Source: Pseudonocardia sp. TRM90224 (GTDB lineage Bacteria; Actinomycetota; Actinomycetes; Mycobacteriales; Pseudonocardiaceae). From it: DNA of 36,291 nucleotides. The notes below the pieces were generated by a model that was not told where the DNA came from, searched no databases, and saw only the letters and a list, made by a program, of their open reading frames with translations. Each line of letters starts with the position of its first letter. Position 1 is the stretch's first letter. Location of the stretch: the NCBI RefSeq assembly GCF_021245725.1, contig NZ_JAJGSX010000061.1:1-36291 (forward strand), read 5' to 3'. Shown here one piece after another: positions 8,527-16,485 of the stretch. The position numbers and the translations under genes are program-made.

Positions 8527-10970
8527 TCATCCCTGCGAGTGCCCAGCGCCTGTACTGGAACGACCTGCTCGACAAGGCAGGCCGCACCACCATCCCCCGA
8601 TGGCCGGGACCGGGCACTTCGACCGTCGCCGAGCACGTCGAACCGATCCCCGCGGAGCTGCCGGCGCTGCGTCCCGGCCAGCTGCCCGCCGCGCACGCCG
8701 TCGTGCTGGCGGCGCTGAGCGGCGAGCGCGAGGTCACGGCCGGCTACGTCACCGCGCCCGGCGCCCCGGCCGTCCCGCTCCGGCTGGGCACCGAGGCCAC
8801 GTGGCGCGAGCTGGTCACGGCGGCCGCCCGCGCCGAGCAATGGGTGCTGGGGTGCCACCAGGTCACCTTCGGCACCGTCGCCGCGGAGCGGGCGCACACC
8901 GCGCCGCTGTTCGAGACCGAGCTGGCCTTGAACGGCTCGGGGACGGCTGCCCCGCTCGCTCCGCAGACCGTGCTGCAGGTTGCGATCGACGAGCCCGATC
9001 CGGACGGTCCCGCCCGGCTGCGCCTGCGGTACCGCACCGATGCCATCGACGCCGACGCCGCGGCCCGCATCGCGGGCTACCACGTCACCGCGTTGACGCA
9101 GCAGGCCGCCGATCCCGCGGCCCGGCCGGCCACACTGCTCTCGGCCGCCGAGCGCACCTTCCAGATCGACGGGCTCGCCGGGCCCGAGCGGGACCTGCCC
9201 GACAAGCGGTTCCACGAGCTGTTCGAGCAGCGGGTCGCCGCCCACCCCGACGCGATCGCCGCCGAGCACGAGGACCGGCGGTGGACCTACCGCGAGCTCA
9301 ACTCGCGCGCCAACCGGCTCGCCCGGGCCCTGCAGGCCCGCGGCCTGCGCCGCGAAGGCGTCGTGGCGGTGGTCTCCGAGCGCAACCTCGACTGGCTCGC
9401 GGCCGTTCTCGCGGTCTTCAAGGCCGGCGGGGTGTACCTGCCGATCGAGCCGCAGTTCCCCGCCGAGCGGATCGCCACCACCCTCACCCGCTCCGAGTGC
9501 GGGCTGGCGCTGACCGAACAGGGCAGCGACGAGATGCTGGCCAAGGCGCTGGTCACCGCGACCGGCACCCGGGCCGTCCTGTTCGAGGAGGCCTACGCCG
9601 AGGCGCGCGCCGACGACGACCTGCGCATCCCGGTGGCCGCCGACCAGCTCGCCTACATCTACTTCACGTCGGGCTCCACCGGTGAACCCAAGGGCGCGAT
9701 GTGCGAGCACGCGGGCATGCTCAACCACCTGCTCGCCAAGATCGAGGACCTCGGCATCGCCGAAGGCGCGGTGGTCGCCCAGATCGCCCCGCAGTGCTTC
9801 GACATCTCGCTCTGGCAGCTCGTCTCCGCGCTGCTCGTCGGCGGCCGGACGGTGATCCTGCCCCAGGACACGATCCTGGACGCCGAGCGGTTCGTCGACG
9901 AGATCACCGACCGGCGGGTTGCGGTCCTGCAGGTCGTGCCCTCCTACCTCGAGGTCATCGCCACGTACCTGGAGCACCGCGGCCGCGAGCTGCCCGACCT
10001 GCGGATCGTCTCCGCCACCGGCGAGGCGCTCAAGTTCGACATCGTCCAGCGGTGGTTCGCGGTGGTGCCGGCCGTCCCGCTCGTCAACGCCTACGGGCTG
10101 ACCGAGACCTCGGACGACACCAACCACGAGGTGCTCCGCAGGCCGCCGCCGTCCGGGCGGATCTCGCTCGGCCCCGCCGTCCGCAACGTGCGGGTCTACG
10201 TCGTCGACCCCGATCTGAACCCGGTGCCGCTCGGCGCGCCCGGCCTCATCGCCTTCTCCGGCGTGTGCGTCGGCCGCGGCTACGTCAACGACCCCGAGCG
10301 GACGAGCCAGTGCTACCTGACCGACCCGCACAAGCCCGGCCAGCGGCTCTACCTGGGCGGGGACTACGGGCGCTGGCTGCCCGACGGCAAGCTGGAGTTC
10401 CTCGGCCGCCGCGACAGCCAGGTCAAGATCCGCGGCTTCCGCATCGAGATCGGCGAGATCGAGAGCGCGCTGCTGCAGGTGCCCGACGTCCGCGACGCGG
10501 CCGTCGTCGTGGCGCAACGACCGGACGGCAGCTCGCACCTCGTCGCGTTCTACGCCGCCGAATCACCGATCCTGGCCGAGGAGCTCGCCTGGAGGTTGGG
10601 TGAGACGCTGCCCGATTACATGGTGCCGGTGGCGTTCCACTGGCAGATCACGCTGCCGCTGACCCCGAACGGCAAGATCGACACGAAGACCCTGCAGGTG
10701 TTCGCGGCCGAGCTCGCCGACATGGAGGACGAGGTCGTCGTCCCGCCGTCGACCGCCACCGAGACGATGCTGGCCACCGCGTTCGCCGAGGTCCTCGGCG
10801 TGCCCGTGGACCAGATCGGCCGGAACGACAACTTCTTCGACCGGGGCGGCACATCGCTGACGGCGGTGAAGCTCGCCATCGCCACCGGCCGGGTGGTGGG
10901 GCTCAAGGCCATCACCCAACACCCCGTCCTGGCCGACCTGGCGGCACAGATCGACCGGTCGAGTGCTTGA
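8523..10970 (+). CDS. Nonribosomal peptide synthetase: partial condensation-like region, adenylation and carrier domains
   Basis: The 815-residue protein starts at ATG 8523 after GGAGGA, overlapping the previous stop. Residues ~1-210 resemble the second half of a condensation domain and lack the HHxxxDG active site. Residues ~225-720 are an adenylation domain: FTSGSTGEPKG at 381, FDISLWQ with Asp427, NAYGLTETSDD, GRRDSQVKIRGFRIE and Lys718 in PNGKID. Residues ~745-815 are a carrier domain (FFDRGGTSL, Ser778). Aligned by eye to GrsA-PheA, the pocket residues read D, I, W, S, S, T, A, D, D plus Lys718. I cannot match this to a known amino acid; acidic residues at the last positions are compatible with a polar or basic side chain. 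It probably activates the monomer for its own carrier and/or the carrier on the Pls-like protein. Confidence 0.88.
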   Translation: MIIPASAQRLYWNDLLDKAGRTTIPRWPGPGTSTVAEHVEPIPAELPALRPGQLPAAHAVVLAALSGEREVTAGYVTAPGAPAVPLRLGTEATWRELVTAAARAEQWVLGCHQVTFGTVAAERAHTAPLFETELALNGSGTAAPLAPQTVLQVAIDEPDPDGPARLRLRYRTDAIDADAAARIAGYHVTALTQQAADPAARPATLLSAAERTFQIDGLAGPERDLPDKRFHELFEQRVAAHPDAIAAEHEDRRWTYRELNSRANRLARALQARGLRREGVVAVVSERNLDWLAAVLAVFKAGGVYLPIEPQFPAERIATTLTRSECGLALTEQGSDEMLAKALVTATGTRAVLFEEAYAEARADDDLRIPVAADQLAYIYFTSGSTGEPKGAMCEHAGMLNHLLAKIEDLGIAEGAVVAQIAPQCFDISLWQLVSALLVGGRTVILPQDTILDAERFVDEITDRRVAVLQVVPSYLEVIATYLEHRGRELPDLRIVSATGEALKFDIVQRWFAVVPAVPLVNAYGLTETSDDTNHEVLRRPPPSGRISLGPAVRNVRVYVVDPDLNPVPLGAPGLIAFSGVCVGRGYVNDPERTSQCYLTDPHKPGQRLYLGGDYGRWLPDGKLEFLGRRDSQVKIRGFRIEIGEIESALLQVPDVRDAAVVVAQRPDGSSHLVAFYAAESPILAEELAWRLGETLPDYMVPVAFHWQITLPLTPNGKIDTKTLQVFAAELADMEDEVVVPPSTATETMLATAFAEVLGVPVDQIGRNDNFFDRGGTSLTAVKLAIATGRVVGLKAITQHPVLADLAAQIDRSSA

Positions 10971-11032
10971 CTCCTTCTGGCCCTCCCGTACCTACTAGTC
11001 GTCCAGGACGCTCGATCGCCGGTGGAGACCCG

Positions 11033-12028
11033 ATGACCATGACCAACCCCCTTCCGGTGCAGACCGCGCCCGGCAAGCCCCCGCTGCTGCTGGCCGACTG
11101 CGGCCCCGACGCCGAGGGCTGGACCGCCCACCACCGCCGCTCGATCCGCGGCGCGGTCGGGCACTACGGCTCGTTGCTGATCCGCGGCCTCGGACTGCGC
11201 AACCACGACCAGGTTGCGGCCGTGCTCCGGCTGATCGGCGGCGGCAACCTGATCCCGGAGCGGGAGGCCTTCGCCCCGCGCGAGCGCTTCCCGAGCGGTC
11301 TGCAGTCGACGACGCCGTGGCCGGCCAACCAGCAGATGTGCATGCACCACGAGCAGAGCTTCGCCTCGGACGTGCCGGGCCTCATGATGTTCGCCTGCCT
11401 CAAGGCGCCGAGCAGCGGCGGCGCGACGGGGGTCGCCGACGGCGCCGCCGTGCTCAACGCGTTGCCGCGCGACCTCGTCGAGCGGTTCGAGCGCGAAGGC
11501 TGGGTGCTGGCCCGCAACTACAACGACGAGATCGGCGCCTCCTTCGCCGACGCGTTCGGCACCGCCGACCACCACGCCATCGAGGGGTACTGCCGCGCCA
11601 ACGCGATCGAGTTCCAGTGGCAGCCCGACGGCGGCCTGCGCACCTGGCAGCGCCGCTCCGCCGTCATGACCCACACCGGCACCGGGCGCCGCAGCTGGTT
11701 CAACCAGATCGCGTTCCTCAGCGAGTGGACGATGGACCCCGACGTCCGGGAGTTCCTCGTCGACAGCTACGGCCCGAACGGCCTGCCGTTCACCACCCTG
11801 TTCGGCAACGGTGAGCCCGTCGGTCAGGGCGTCGTCAACCTCATCGCCGACGTCTACACCGCGCACACCTTGCGCGAGCCCTGGCGTCCCGGCGACGTGC
11901 TGCTGGTGGACAACCTGCGCTGCGCGCACAGCCGGGACCCGTACGAGGGGGACCGGGAGGTGCTCGTCGGGATGGCCGAGCCGATGCGACCCGCGCCGCC
12001 GGCACCGCTGCCGGGGCGGCCTGGGTGA
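11033..12028 (+). CDS. SyrP/TauD-like Fe(II)/2-oxoglutarate-dependent oxygenase
   Basis: The 331-residue enzyme has the iron-binding triad of the TauD/clavaminate synthase-like family: His105-x-Glu107 (MHHEQSF) and His299 (CAHSRDPY). Arg308 (GDREVLVG) probably binds 2-oxoglutarate. Overall it resembles SyrP and KtzO/KtzP, which beta-hydroxylate amino acids held on NRPS carrier domains. The preceding A-T protein therefore suggests that the carrier-bound monomer is oxidised. Because the ligand is HxE and not HxA, halogenation is not expected. The ATG at 11033 has GGTGGAG 5 bases upstream; an in-frame TTG at 10967 lacks such support. It is the last gene of the operon, followed by a strong palindrome pair. 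Confidence 0.82.
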   Translation: MTMTNPLPVQTAPGKPPLLLADCGPDAEGWTAHHRRSIRGAVGHYGSLLIRGLGLRNHDQVAAVLRLIGGGNLIPEREAFAPRERFPSGLQSTTPWPANQQMCMHHEQSFASDVPGLMMFACLKAPSSGGATGVADGAAVLNALPRDLVERFEREGWVLARNYNDEIGASFADAFGTADHHAIEGYCRANAIEFQWQPDGGLRTWQRRSAVMTHTGTGRRSWFNQIAFLSEWTMDPDVREFLVDSYGPNGLPFTTLFGNGEPVGQGVVNLIADVYTAHTLREPWRPGDVLLVDNLRCAHSRDPYEGDREVLVGMAEPMRPAPPAPLPGRPG

Positions 12029-12069
12029 GCACGGGAGCCGGTGGCGGCGCCTGAAGCGTTCCGTATGCG

Positions 12070-12126
12070 AGGGCAGGAAAGCCACTTTCCGGCCCTCACA
12101 GGGCAGGAAAGTGGCTTTCCTGCCCT
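12070..12126. terminator. Double palindrome between convergent genes, likely bidirectional terminator
   Basis: Two 27-base near-palindromes lie back to back (12070-12096 and 12100-12126). Each is AGGGCAGGAAAG, a 3-base centre, then CTTTCCTGCCCT; the first has one mismatch in the arm (G for T). The centres are CCA and TGG, so the first copy is the reverse complement of the second, and the whole block can fold as two small hairpins or one 27-bp hairpin. It lies between the convergent oxygenase and acetyltransferase genes. It may be a dispersed extragenic palindrome co-opted as a terminator. Confidence 0.75.
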
Positions 12127-12142
12127 CCCCCAGGCGCCGCCG

Positions 12143-12709
12143 CTACTCGTTCACTGGCACCTCGAAGATGATCTCCAGCCCGTCCTCGTCGTCCCACTGC
12201 TCGCCGACCTCGGCGAAGCCGTAGCCCGTGACCAGGGACTGCGACGCGTGGTTGTCCGGGCTGATTGTCGCGCGGACGACGTGGACGTCGGGGTGAGCGC
12301 GCGCGACGGCGAGCAGGGTTTCCAGGGAACGTCTTGCGTAGCCCTTCCGCCGCTGCTCCGGGTCGATCCGGTATCCGACCTCCACCATCCCGGCCGCGTC
12401 GGGCGGCCCGTGGAAACCGGCGAGTCCGACCGCAGCGGCTTCGCCGGGAACGAGGACGAGGCGCGTCACCCAGGGAGCGGCGCTCGGAGACTCGGCGAGC
12501 TGTCGGCTTCTCATGCGCCAGAGAGACGCGCACTCGTCGCCCCGCAGATAGGACGGGATGGGGTACGGCGACGCGGTCGGCTCCTCGCCCCGCGCCAACG
12601 CGTGCTGCACGGCCTCAGGGATCTTGACCAGGCGAAGGCTCGACCGCCCGGGGTCCGGGTGCTGCCACGGCTCGCTCGTGATGATCACGCGCACCATCCT
12701 GGACGTCAC
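12143..12709 (-). CDS. GNAT family N-acetyltransferase
   Basis: This 188-residue protein carries the acetyl-CoA signature of GNAT enzymes (VGYRIDPEQRRKGYARRSLE, with the R/Q-x-x-G-x-A loop) followed by VRATISPDNHASQSLVTGYG, the usual beta5/alpha4 region. The RimJ/RimL-like layout suggests a protein or small-molecule amine substrate that cannot be named. The start overlaps the stop of the upstream ECF41 sigma gene by four bases, so it is the last gene of the oxidoreductase-sigma-acetyltransferase operon. Confidence 0.88.
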   Translation of the reverse strand: MTSRMVRVIITSEPWQHPDPGRSSLRLVKIPEAVQHALARGEEPTASPYPIPSYLRGDECASLWRMRSRQLAESPSAAPWVTRLVLVPGEAAAVGLAGFHGPPDAAGMVEVGYRIDPEQRRKGYARRSLETLLAVARAHPDVHVVRATISPDNHASQSLVTGYGFAEVGEQWDDEDGLEIIFEVPVNE

Positions 12710-13617
12710 GGGCCAGGTCGCACGTCGTGGACCTCACCCGTCGCCATCGCGCGCAGCTTGTCGGGGTTGGCGATGTTGTGGACGACTGCGATGCGGCCTT
12801 CGTCGTCGAGTTCGACGGTGAGGGTGGCGATCACCCGTCCCGCCCCGGTGAAGACCAGGCCCGGCCCGCCGTTGATCTGGATGAGGCTCGCGGCCATGTC
12901 GTGGATCTCGACACCTTCGTACGGGCGGCTGGCGACGCCGGCGAGCCAAGTGGCGACCTTCTGCGCACCCTCGATGGGGCGGATGGCCTGCCGGACCTTG
13001 CCGCCGCCGTCGGTCCAAAGGGTGACGTCGGGGGCGAGCAGGTCCATCAGGGTGTTGATGTCGCCGCCGGTGGCTGCGACGAGGAAGCGCTCGGTGGCTT
13101 GCGTCCGGAGCTCCGCGTCGTCCTGGTAGCGGGGTCGGCGGGCCTGCACGTGGTTGCGGGCGCGGTGGGCGGTCTGGCGCACCGCGGCCTCGGACCGCTC
13201 CACCACCGTCGCGATCTCGCCGTACTCGAACCCGAAGACCTCCTTGAGCACGAACACCGCGCGTTCGAGCGGGCTGAGCGTCTCCAGCACCACGAGCATC
13301 GCCAAGGAGACCGAATCGGCCGCTTCGACGTTCATGGCGGCGTCCGTGTCCGTGGTGCGGATCGGCTCCGGGAGCCACGGGCCCACGTAGGTCTCCCGCT
13401 GGTGGCGGGTGGACCGGAGCCGATCCATGGACAGGTTGGTTGCGATGCGCGCCAGGTAGGCCTTCGGGTCGGCGACCTGGCTGCGGTCGGCGGCCGACCA
13501 CTTGAACCACGCGTCCTGCACGACGTCCTCGGCGTCGGCGGCCGAACCGAGGACCCGGTAGGCCACGGAGAACAGGAAGCTGCGGTGCGCGGCGAAGGTC
13601 TGCTGGTCGTCGGCCAC
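12706..13617 (-). CDS. ECF41-family RNA polymerase sigma factor with C-terminal SnoaL-like domain
   Basis: The 303-residue protein has sigma region 2 (residues ~10-75, AEDVVQDAWFKW), a linker with the ECF41 hallmark WLPEP, and sigma region 4 (~110-165, EYGEIATVVERSEAAVRQ). After these comes a ~120-residue SnoaL-like extension with DGGGK and NPDKL. In ECF41 proteins this extension replaces a separate anti-sigma factor and modulates activity. The GTG start is one base after the stop of the oxidoreductase gene. ECF41 factors are typically encoded beside carboxymuconolactone decarboxylase, oxidoreductase or epimerase (COE) genes, and the neighbour here fits the oxidoreductase class. An ECF41-type promoter precedes the operon (14820-14847), so autoregulation is likely. 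Confidence 0.92.
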   Translation of the reverse strand: MADDQQTFAAHRSFLFSVAYRVLGSAADAEDVVQDAWFKWSAADRSQVADPKAYLARIATNLSMDRLRSTRHQRETYVGPWLPEPIRTTDTDAAMNVEAADSVSLAMLVVLETLSPLERAVFVLKEVFGFEYGEIATVVERSEAAVRQTAHRARNHVQARRPRYQDDAELRTQATERFLVAATGGDINTLMDLLAPDVTLWTDGGGKVRQAIRPIEGAQKVATWLAGVASRPYEGVEIHDMAASLIQINGGPGLVFTGAGRVIATLTVELDDEGRIAVVHNIANPDKLRAMATGEVHDVRPGP

Positions 13618-13618
13618 G

Positions 13619-14788
13619 TCAGACGGTCCGGGTCGCTGCGCCGCCGCGCCGCCACATCAACGTTGTGACCGACGGGGTCCGCTTCGTGATGGCGAAGGTC
13701 TGCCACGGGCTGGAGCTCACCGCCTCCTTGTAGGCGACCGCCCACCGGCCGGTCAAGAAGAACCGGCCAGGGGTGTCGTCGGGGCGGGTGAACTGGATCA
13801 CTGCGTCCTGACGCCCGAGGCCGACCGGCTGGTGGATGTAGCCGAAGCGGAACGGGCGGGCCGGCTTGCCCGCGAGGATGCGGGCGATCGTGCGGGCGGC
13901 GTGCACCGCGGTGGGGATGCCGCTCTGGCAGGTGCCGTGCAGGACACCGAAGCCCTGGCGGACGGCCGCCGCATCGCCGACCGCGAACACCTCGGGGTGC
14001 GACACCGACCGCAACGAGGGGTCGGTGAGGATCCGACCGCGCTCGTCGACCTCCAGCCCGGCGGCGGCAGCCAGGGGCGATACGCGCACGCCGGTGGTCC
14101 ACAGCACCGCGTCGGCCCGGACGTGCTCGCCGTCGGCGAGGTCCACGCCATGGTCGAACACCTTCACCACGTCGACGCCGGTGTGCGACTGCACACCCAG
14201 CCGGTCCAGCGCCCGTTCGAGGTAGGCACGCGCCCGCGGCCCCATCATGGCCCCGGGCTCGCCGCGCCCGAGCAGGTGCACAGTCAGGCGGGGGTGCTGC
14301 TCGGCGATCTCGGCGGCCGCCTCCACGCCGGTCAACCCGTTCCCGACCACGACGACCGGAGCCCCGTCGGGCAGCGACGCGAGCCGCTGGGCCAGCAGCC
14401 CGGCGTCGTGCGCGGAGTCCAACGTGAAGGCGTGGGTGTCGGCACCGGGAACGGTGGTGGTGTCGCTGACCGCGCCGAGCGCGTGGACCAGCACGTCGTA
14501 CCCGAGAACGCGCTCGTCGTCGATCCGCACGGTGCGCGCGTCGGCGTCGATGGCGGTCACGCAGCCTTGGACGAACTCGATGCCGGTGCCCTCGAGCATG
14601 GTCGGGATGTCGAGGTGCGCCAGCTCCTGCCCGGACGCCGTCTGGTGCAGCCGCAGCCGCTCGGTGAACCGCGCGCTCGGGTTGACCAGGGTGACGTGGA
14701 CGTCGCTGCCGGTGCGCGCGGCGATGCCGAGCGCGGCGCTCGTGCCGGTGTACCCGGCGCCGAGGACGAGGACGTTGGTGGTGGTCAT
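13619..14788 (-). CDS. FAD/NAD(P)H-dependent oxidoreductase (NDH-2-like), ECF41 partner
   Basis: The 389-residue protein has an N-terminal FAD-binding GxGxxG (VLVLGAGYTGTSAA), a central NAD(P)H-binding GxGxxG (VVVVGNGLTGVEAA) and the late FAD motif VFAVGDAAA. There is no redox-active CxxC, so it resembles NADH:quinone or ferredoxin-type reductases, not thiol reductases. ATG 14788 is preceded by AAGGAG and is preferred over the upstream ATG at 14848, which would lie beyond the predicted promoter. It is the first gene of an operon with the ECF41 sigma gene and the acetyltransferase. Its substrate is unknown. A paralogue pairs with the second ECF41 gene at 16929-18113. Confidence 0.9.
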   Translation of the reverse strand: MTTTNVLVLGAGYTGTSAALGIAARTGSDVHVTLVNPSARFTERLRLHQTASGQELAHLDIPTMLEGTGIEFVQGCVTAIDADARTVRIDDERVLGYDVLVHALGAVSDTTTVPGADTHAFTLDSAHDAGLLAQRLASLPDGAPVVVVGNGLTGVEAAAEIAEQHPRLTVHLLGRGEPGAMMGPRARAYLERALDRLGVQSHTGVDVVKVFDHGVDLADGEHVRADAVLWTTGVRVSPLAAAAGLEVDERGRILTDPSLRSVSHPEVFAVGDAAAVRQGFGVLHGTCQSGIPTAVHAARTIARILAGKPARPFRFGYIHQPVGLGRQDAVIQFTRPDDTPGRFFLTGRWAVAYKEAVSSSPWQTFAITKRTPSVTTLMWRRGGAATRTV

Positions 14789-14819
14789 GACGTGCTCCTT
14801 CGCTTGATGACAACCCCGA

Positions 14820-14847
14820 GACGTATGCAGGTGGTCCGTCTGTGACA
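14820..14847 (-). promoter_or_regulatory. ECF41-type promoter of the oxidoreductase-sigma-acetyltransferase operon
   Basis: On the minus strand, TGTCACA (14847-14841) is followed after 17 bases by CGTC (14823-14820). This matches the reported ECF41 target motif, TGTCACA, spacer, CGTC. It lies 32 bases upstream of the oxidoreductase ATG, leaving room for a short leader with the AAGGAG ribosome site. It predicts that the sigma factor of this operon drives its own transcription. Confidence 0.75.
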
Positions 14848-14945
14848 TCGCAAGCAGGAAACTTCCCGACGATGCGTGCTGCGGGCCGACGAGATCGGAC
14901 CCGCCCCTGCCGCGTCACCAATCGCCAACGCCATAGGCTGCGGCG

Positions 14946-16445
14946 ATGGCACGCACCCCGGACGAGCCCATCGCCCCCGAGGCGCTCGTGCGCCAGTTCC
15001 AGGCGCAGCTCGCCGGACTCGACCGAGCGACGGCGACAGAACTGGCGCAGCGGCTGACCGGAGGGTTCGTCGGGCGCAGCCCGCTCCCCCGGCCCACGCC
15101 ACCCTCGGCCCGCCGACCGCGCCGCACCGACGTCGTCACCCTGCAGGTCCGGGTGGATCTGCAGGACACCGAGCCTCCGCTGTGGCGGCGCCTGGAGCTC
15201 GCCTCCGACATGTTGCTGAGCGAGCTGCACACGGTCCTGCAAATCACGATGGGCTGGACCGACAACCATTTGCACCGGTTCAGCTCGGGCGCCAGCATCT
15301 ACGACCAGCACTCTGAGTCCTACTTGATGCAGTTCGAGGTCGACGAGGGCCAGCCGGGCGTTCCGGAGGACGAGGTCCGCATCGACGAGCTGCTGGTCGA
15401 CGTCGGCGATCGGATCACCTACGGCTACGACTTCGGCGACGGCTGGATGCACACCGTCAAGCTCGAGGCCGTTCTACCGCGGACCGACGAGGCACCTCGG
15501 GCCGTGTGCACGGCAGGCCAGCGGCCTGGGCCGGCCGAGGACTGCGGCGGCGTCCACGGTTACGAGATGTGGAGTGTGGCCACGGACCCGACCCACCCCC
15601 AGCACGCGCTCGCGCTGGCTGACGTCAGGGACATGTACGGGGACGTCAATCCGGACGCCCTCAAACCCGTGCCGTTCGACATCGACGCGATCAACACGGC
15701 GTTGGCGGCGCCCGTCCTGGACGACGCCGACCTGCCGGAGGCGCTCGCCGATCTCGTGCAGGCCGTCGGCAGAGCCGGCGACCAGGCGTGGCTGCGGACG
15801 GCGATCGCCGGCATTCCCCGGCCCGTGCAGCCCGACGAGGTGGCCGTCGCGAGCGCGGTGCGCCCGTTCCAGTGGCTGCTCGACCAGGTCGGCCCGGACG
15901 GCATCGCGCTGACCGGTGCCGGCTACCTGCCACCTGCCCAGGTCCAGGCGTTCGCTGCGGAACTGGGCATCGCTGACAGCTGGATCGGCAAGCTCAATCG
16001 CGAGGTACAGACCCTCCCCGTCCTGGAGTTCCGGGAGGCGGCGCAGCAGGCACAGCTCGTCCGCAAGCACCGCGGCAAGCTCGTTCGCACCCCGGCTGGG
16101 CGGAAGCTGGCCTTCGACCCGACCGGGCTGTGGTCGCATCTGGCGGCCCGCATGCCGGTCGGGGCGACCACCGACAGGTACGAACGGCAGGCCGGGCTGC
16201 TCCTCCTGATCGGGATCGCCGCCGGCTGGGACAGTCTCGACGCCGAAGTCGCCCACGGACTCAGCGCCATCGGCTGGGTCGTCGACAACGGCCCCGTCAC
16301 CCCTCCTGACGCCCACCGCGCCACCCTCGGGACCCGTGCGGTGCTGGAGCACCTCGGCGCGATCGGCCGCCGGGTGGGCGGGCCCGAGCACGTCACGGAG
16401 CTCGGTGTCGCCTTCGCCCGCGCAGCTGTGTGGACCTGGCCCTGA
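14946..16445 (+). CDS. Plasmid pRiA4b ORF-3 family protein
   Basis: The 499-residue protein has the PRiA4_ORF3 fold at about residues 60-230: VTLQVRVDLQDTEPPLWRRL, then LSELHTVLQITMGWTDNHLH and ITYGYDFGDGWMHTV, the family hallmarks, followed by CGGVHGY. The remaining ~270 residues are conserved-looking but unrecognised. The family is widespread in actinobacteria and of unknown function, named after an Agrobacterium plasmid gene. It stands alone, divergent from the ECF41 operon and convergent with the VOC gene, with no sign of plasmid origin here. Confidence 0.85.
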   Translation: MARTPDEPIAPEALVRQFQAQLAGLDRATATELAQRLTGGFVGRSPLPRPTPPSARRPRRTDVVTLQVRVDLQDTEPPLWRRLELASDMLLSELHTVLQITMGWTDNHLHRFSSGASIYDQHSESYLMQFEVDEGQPGVPEDEVRIDELLVDVGDRITYGYDFGDGWMHTVKLEAVLPRTDEAPRAVCTAGQRPGPAEDCGGVHGYEMWSVATDPTHPQHALALADVRDMYGDVNPDALKPVPFDIDAINTALAAPVLDDADLPEALADLVQAVGRAGDQAWLRTAIAGIPRPVQPDEVAVASAVRPFQWLLDQVGPDGIALTGAGYLPPAQVQAFAAELGIADSWIGKLNREVQTLPVLEFREAAQQAQLVRKHRGKLVRTPAGRKLAFDPTGLWSHLAARMPVGATTDRYERQAGLLLLIGIAAGWDSLDAEVAHGLSAIGWVVDNGPVTPPDAHRATLGTRAVLEHLGAIGRRVGGPEHVTELGVAFARAAVWTWP

Positions 16446-16485
16446 CCGTCGTCGGGAGAGTTGGCTGTAGACCTCTGCTCGACGC

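Noticed and set aside
8370..10538. 722-codon minus-strand frame opposite the NRPS gene
   Set aside because: Repetitive Asp/Val/Gly/Arg composition with no motif, whereas the plus frame contains every adenylation core motif.
14946..16445. Plasmid origin suggested by the family name pRiA4b ORF-3
   Set aside because: The name comes from the founding member only. No replication, partition or transfer gene is nearby.
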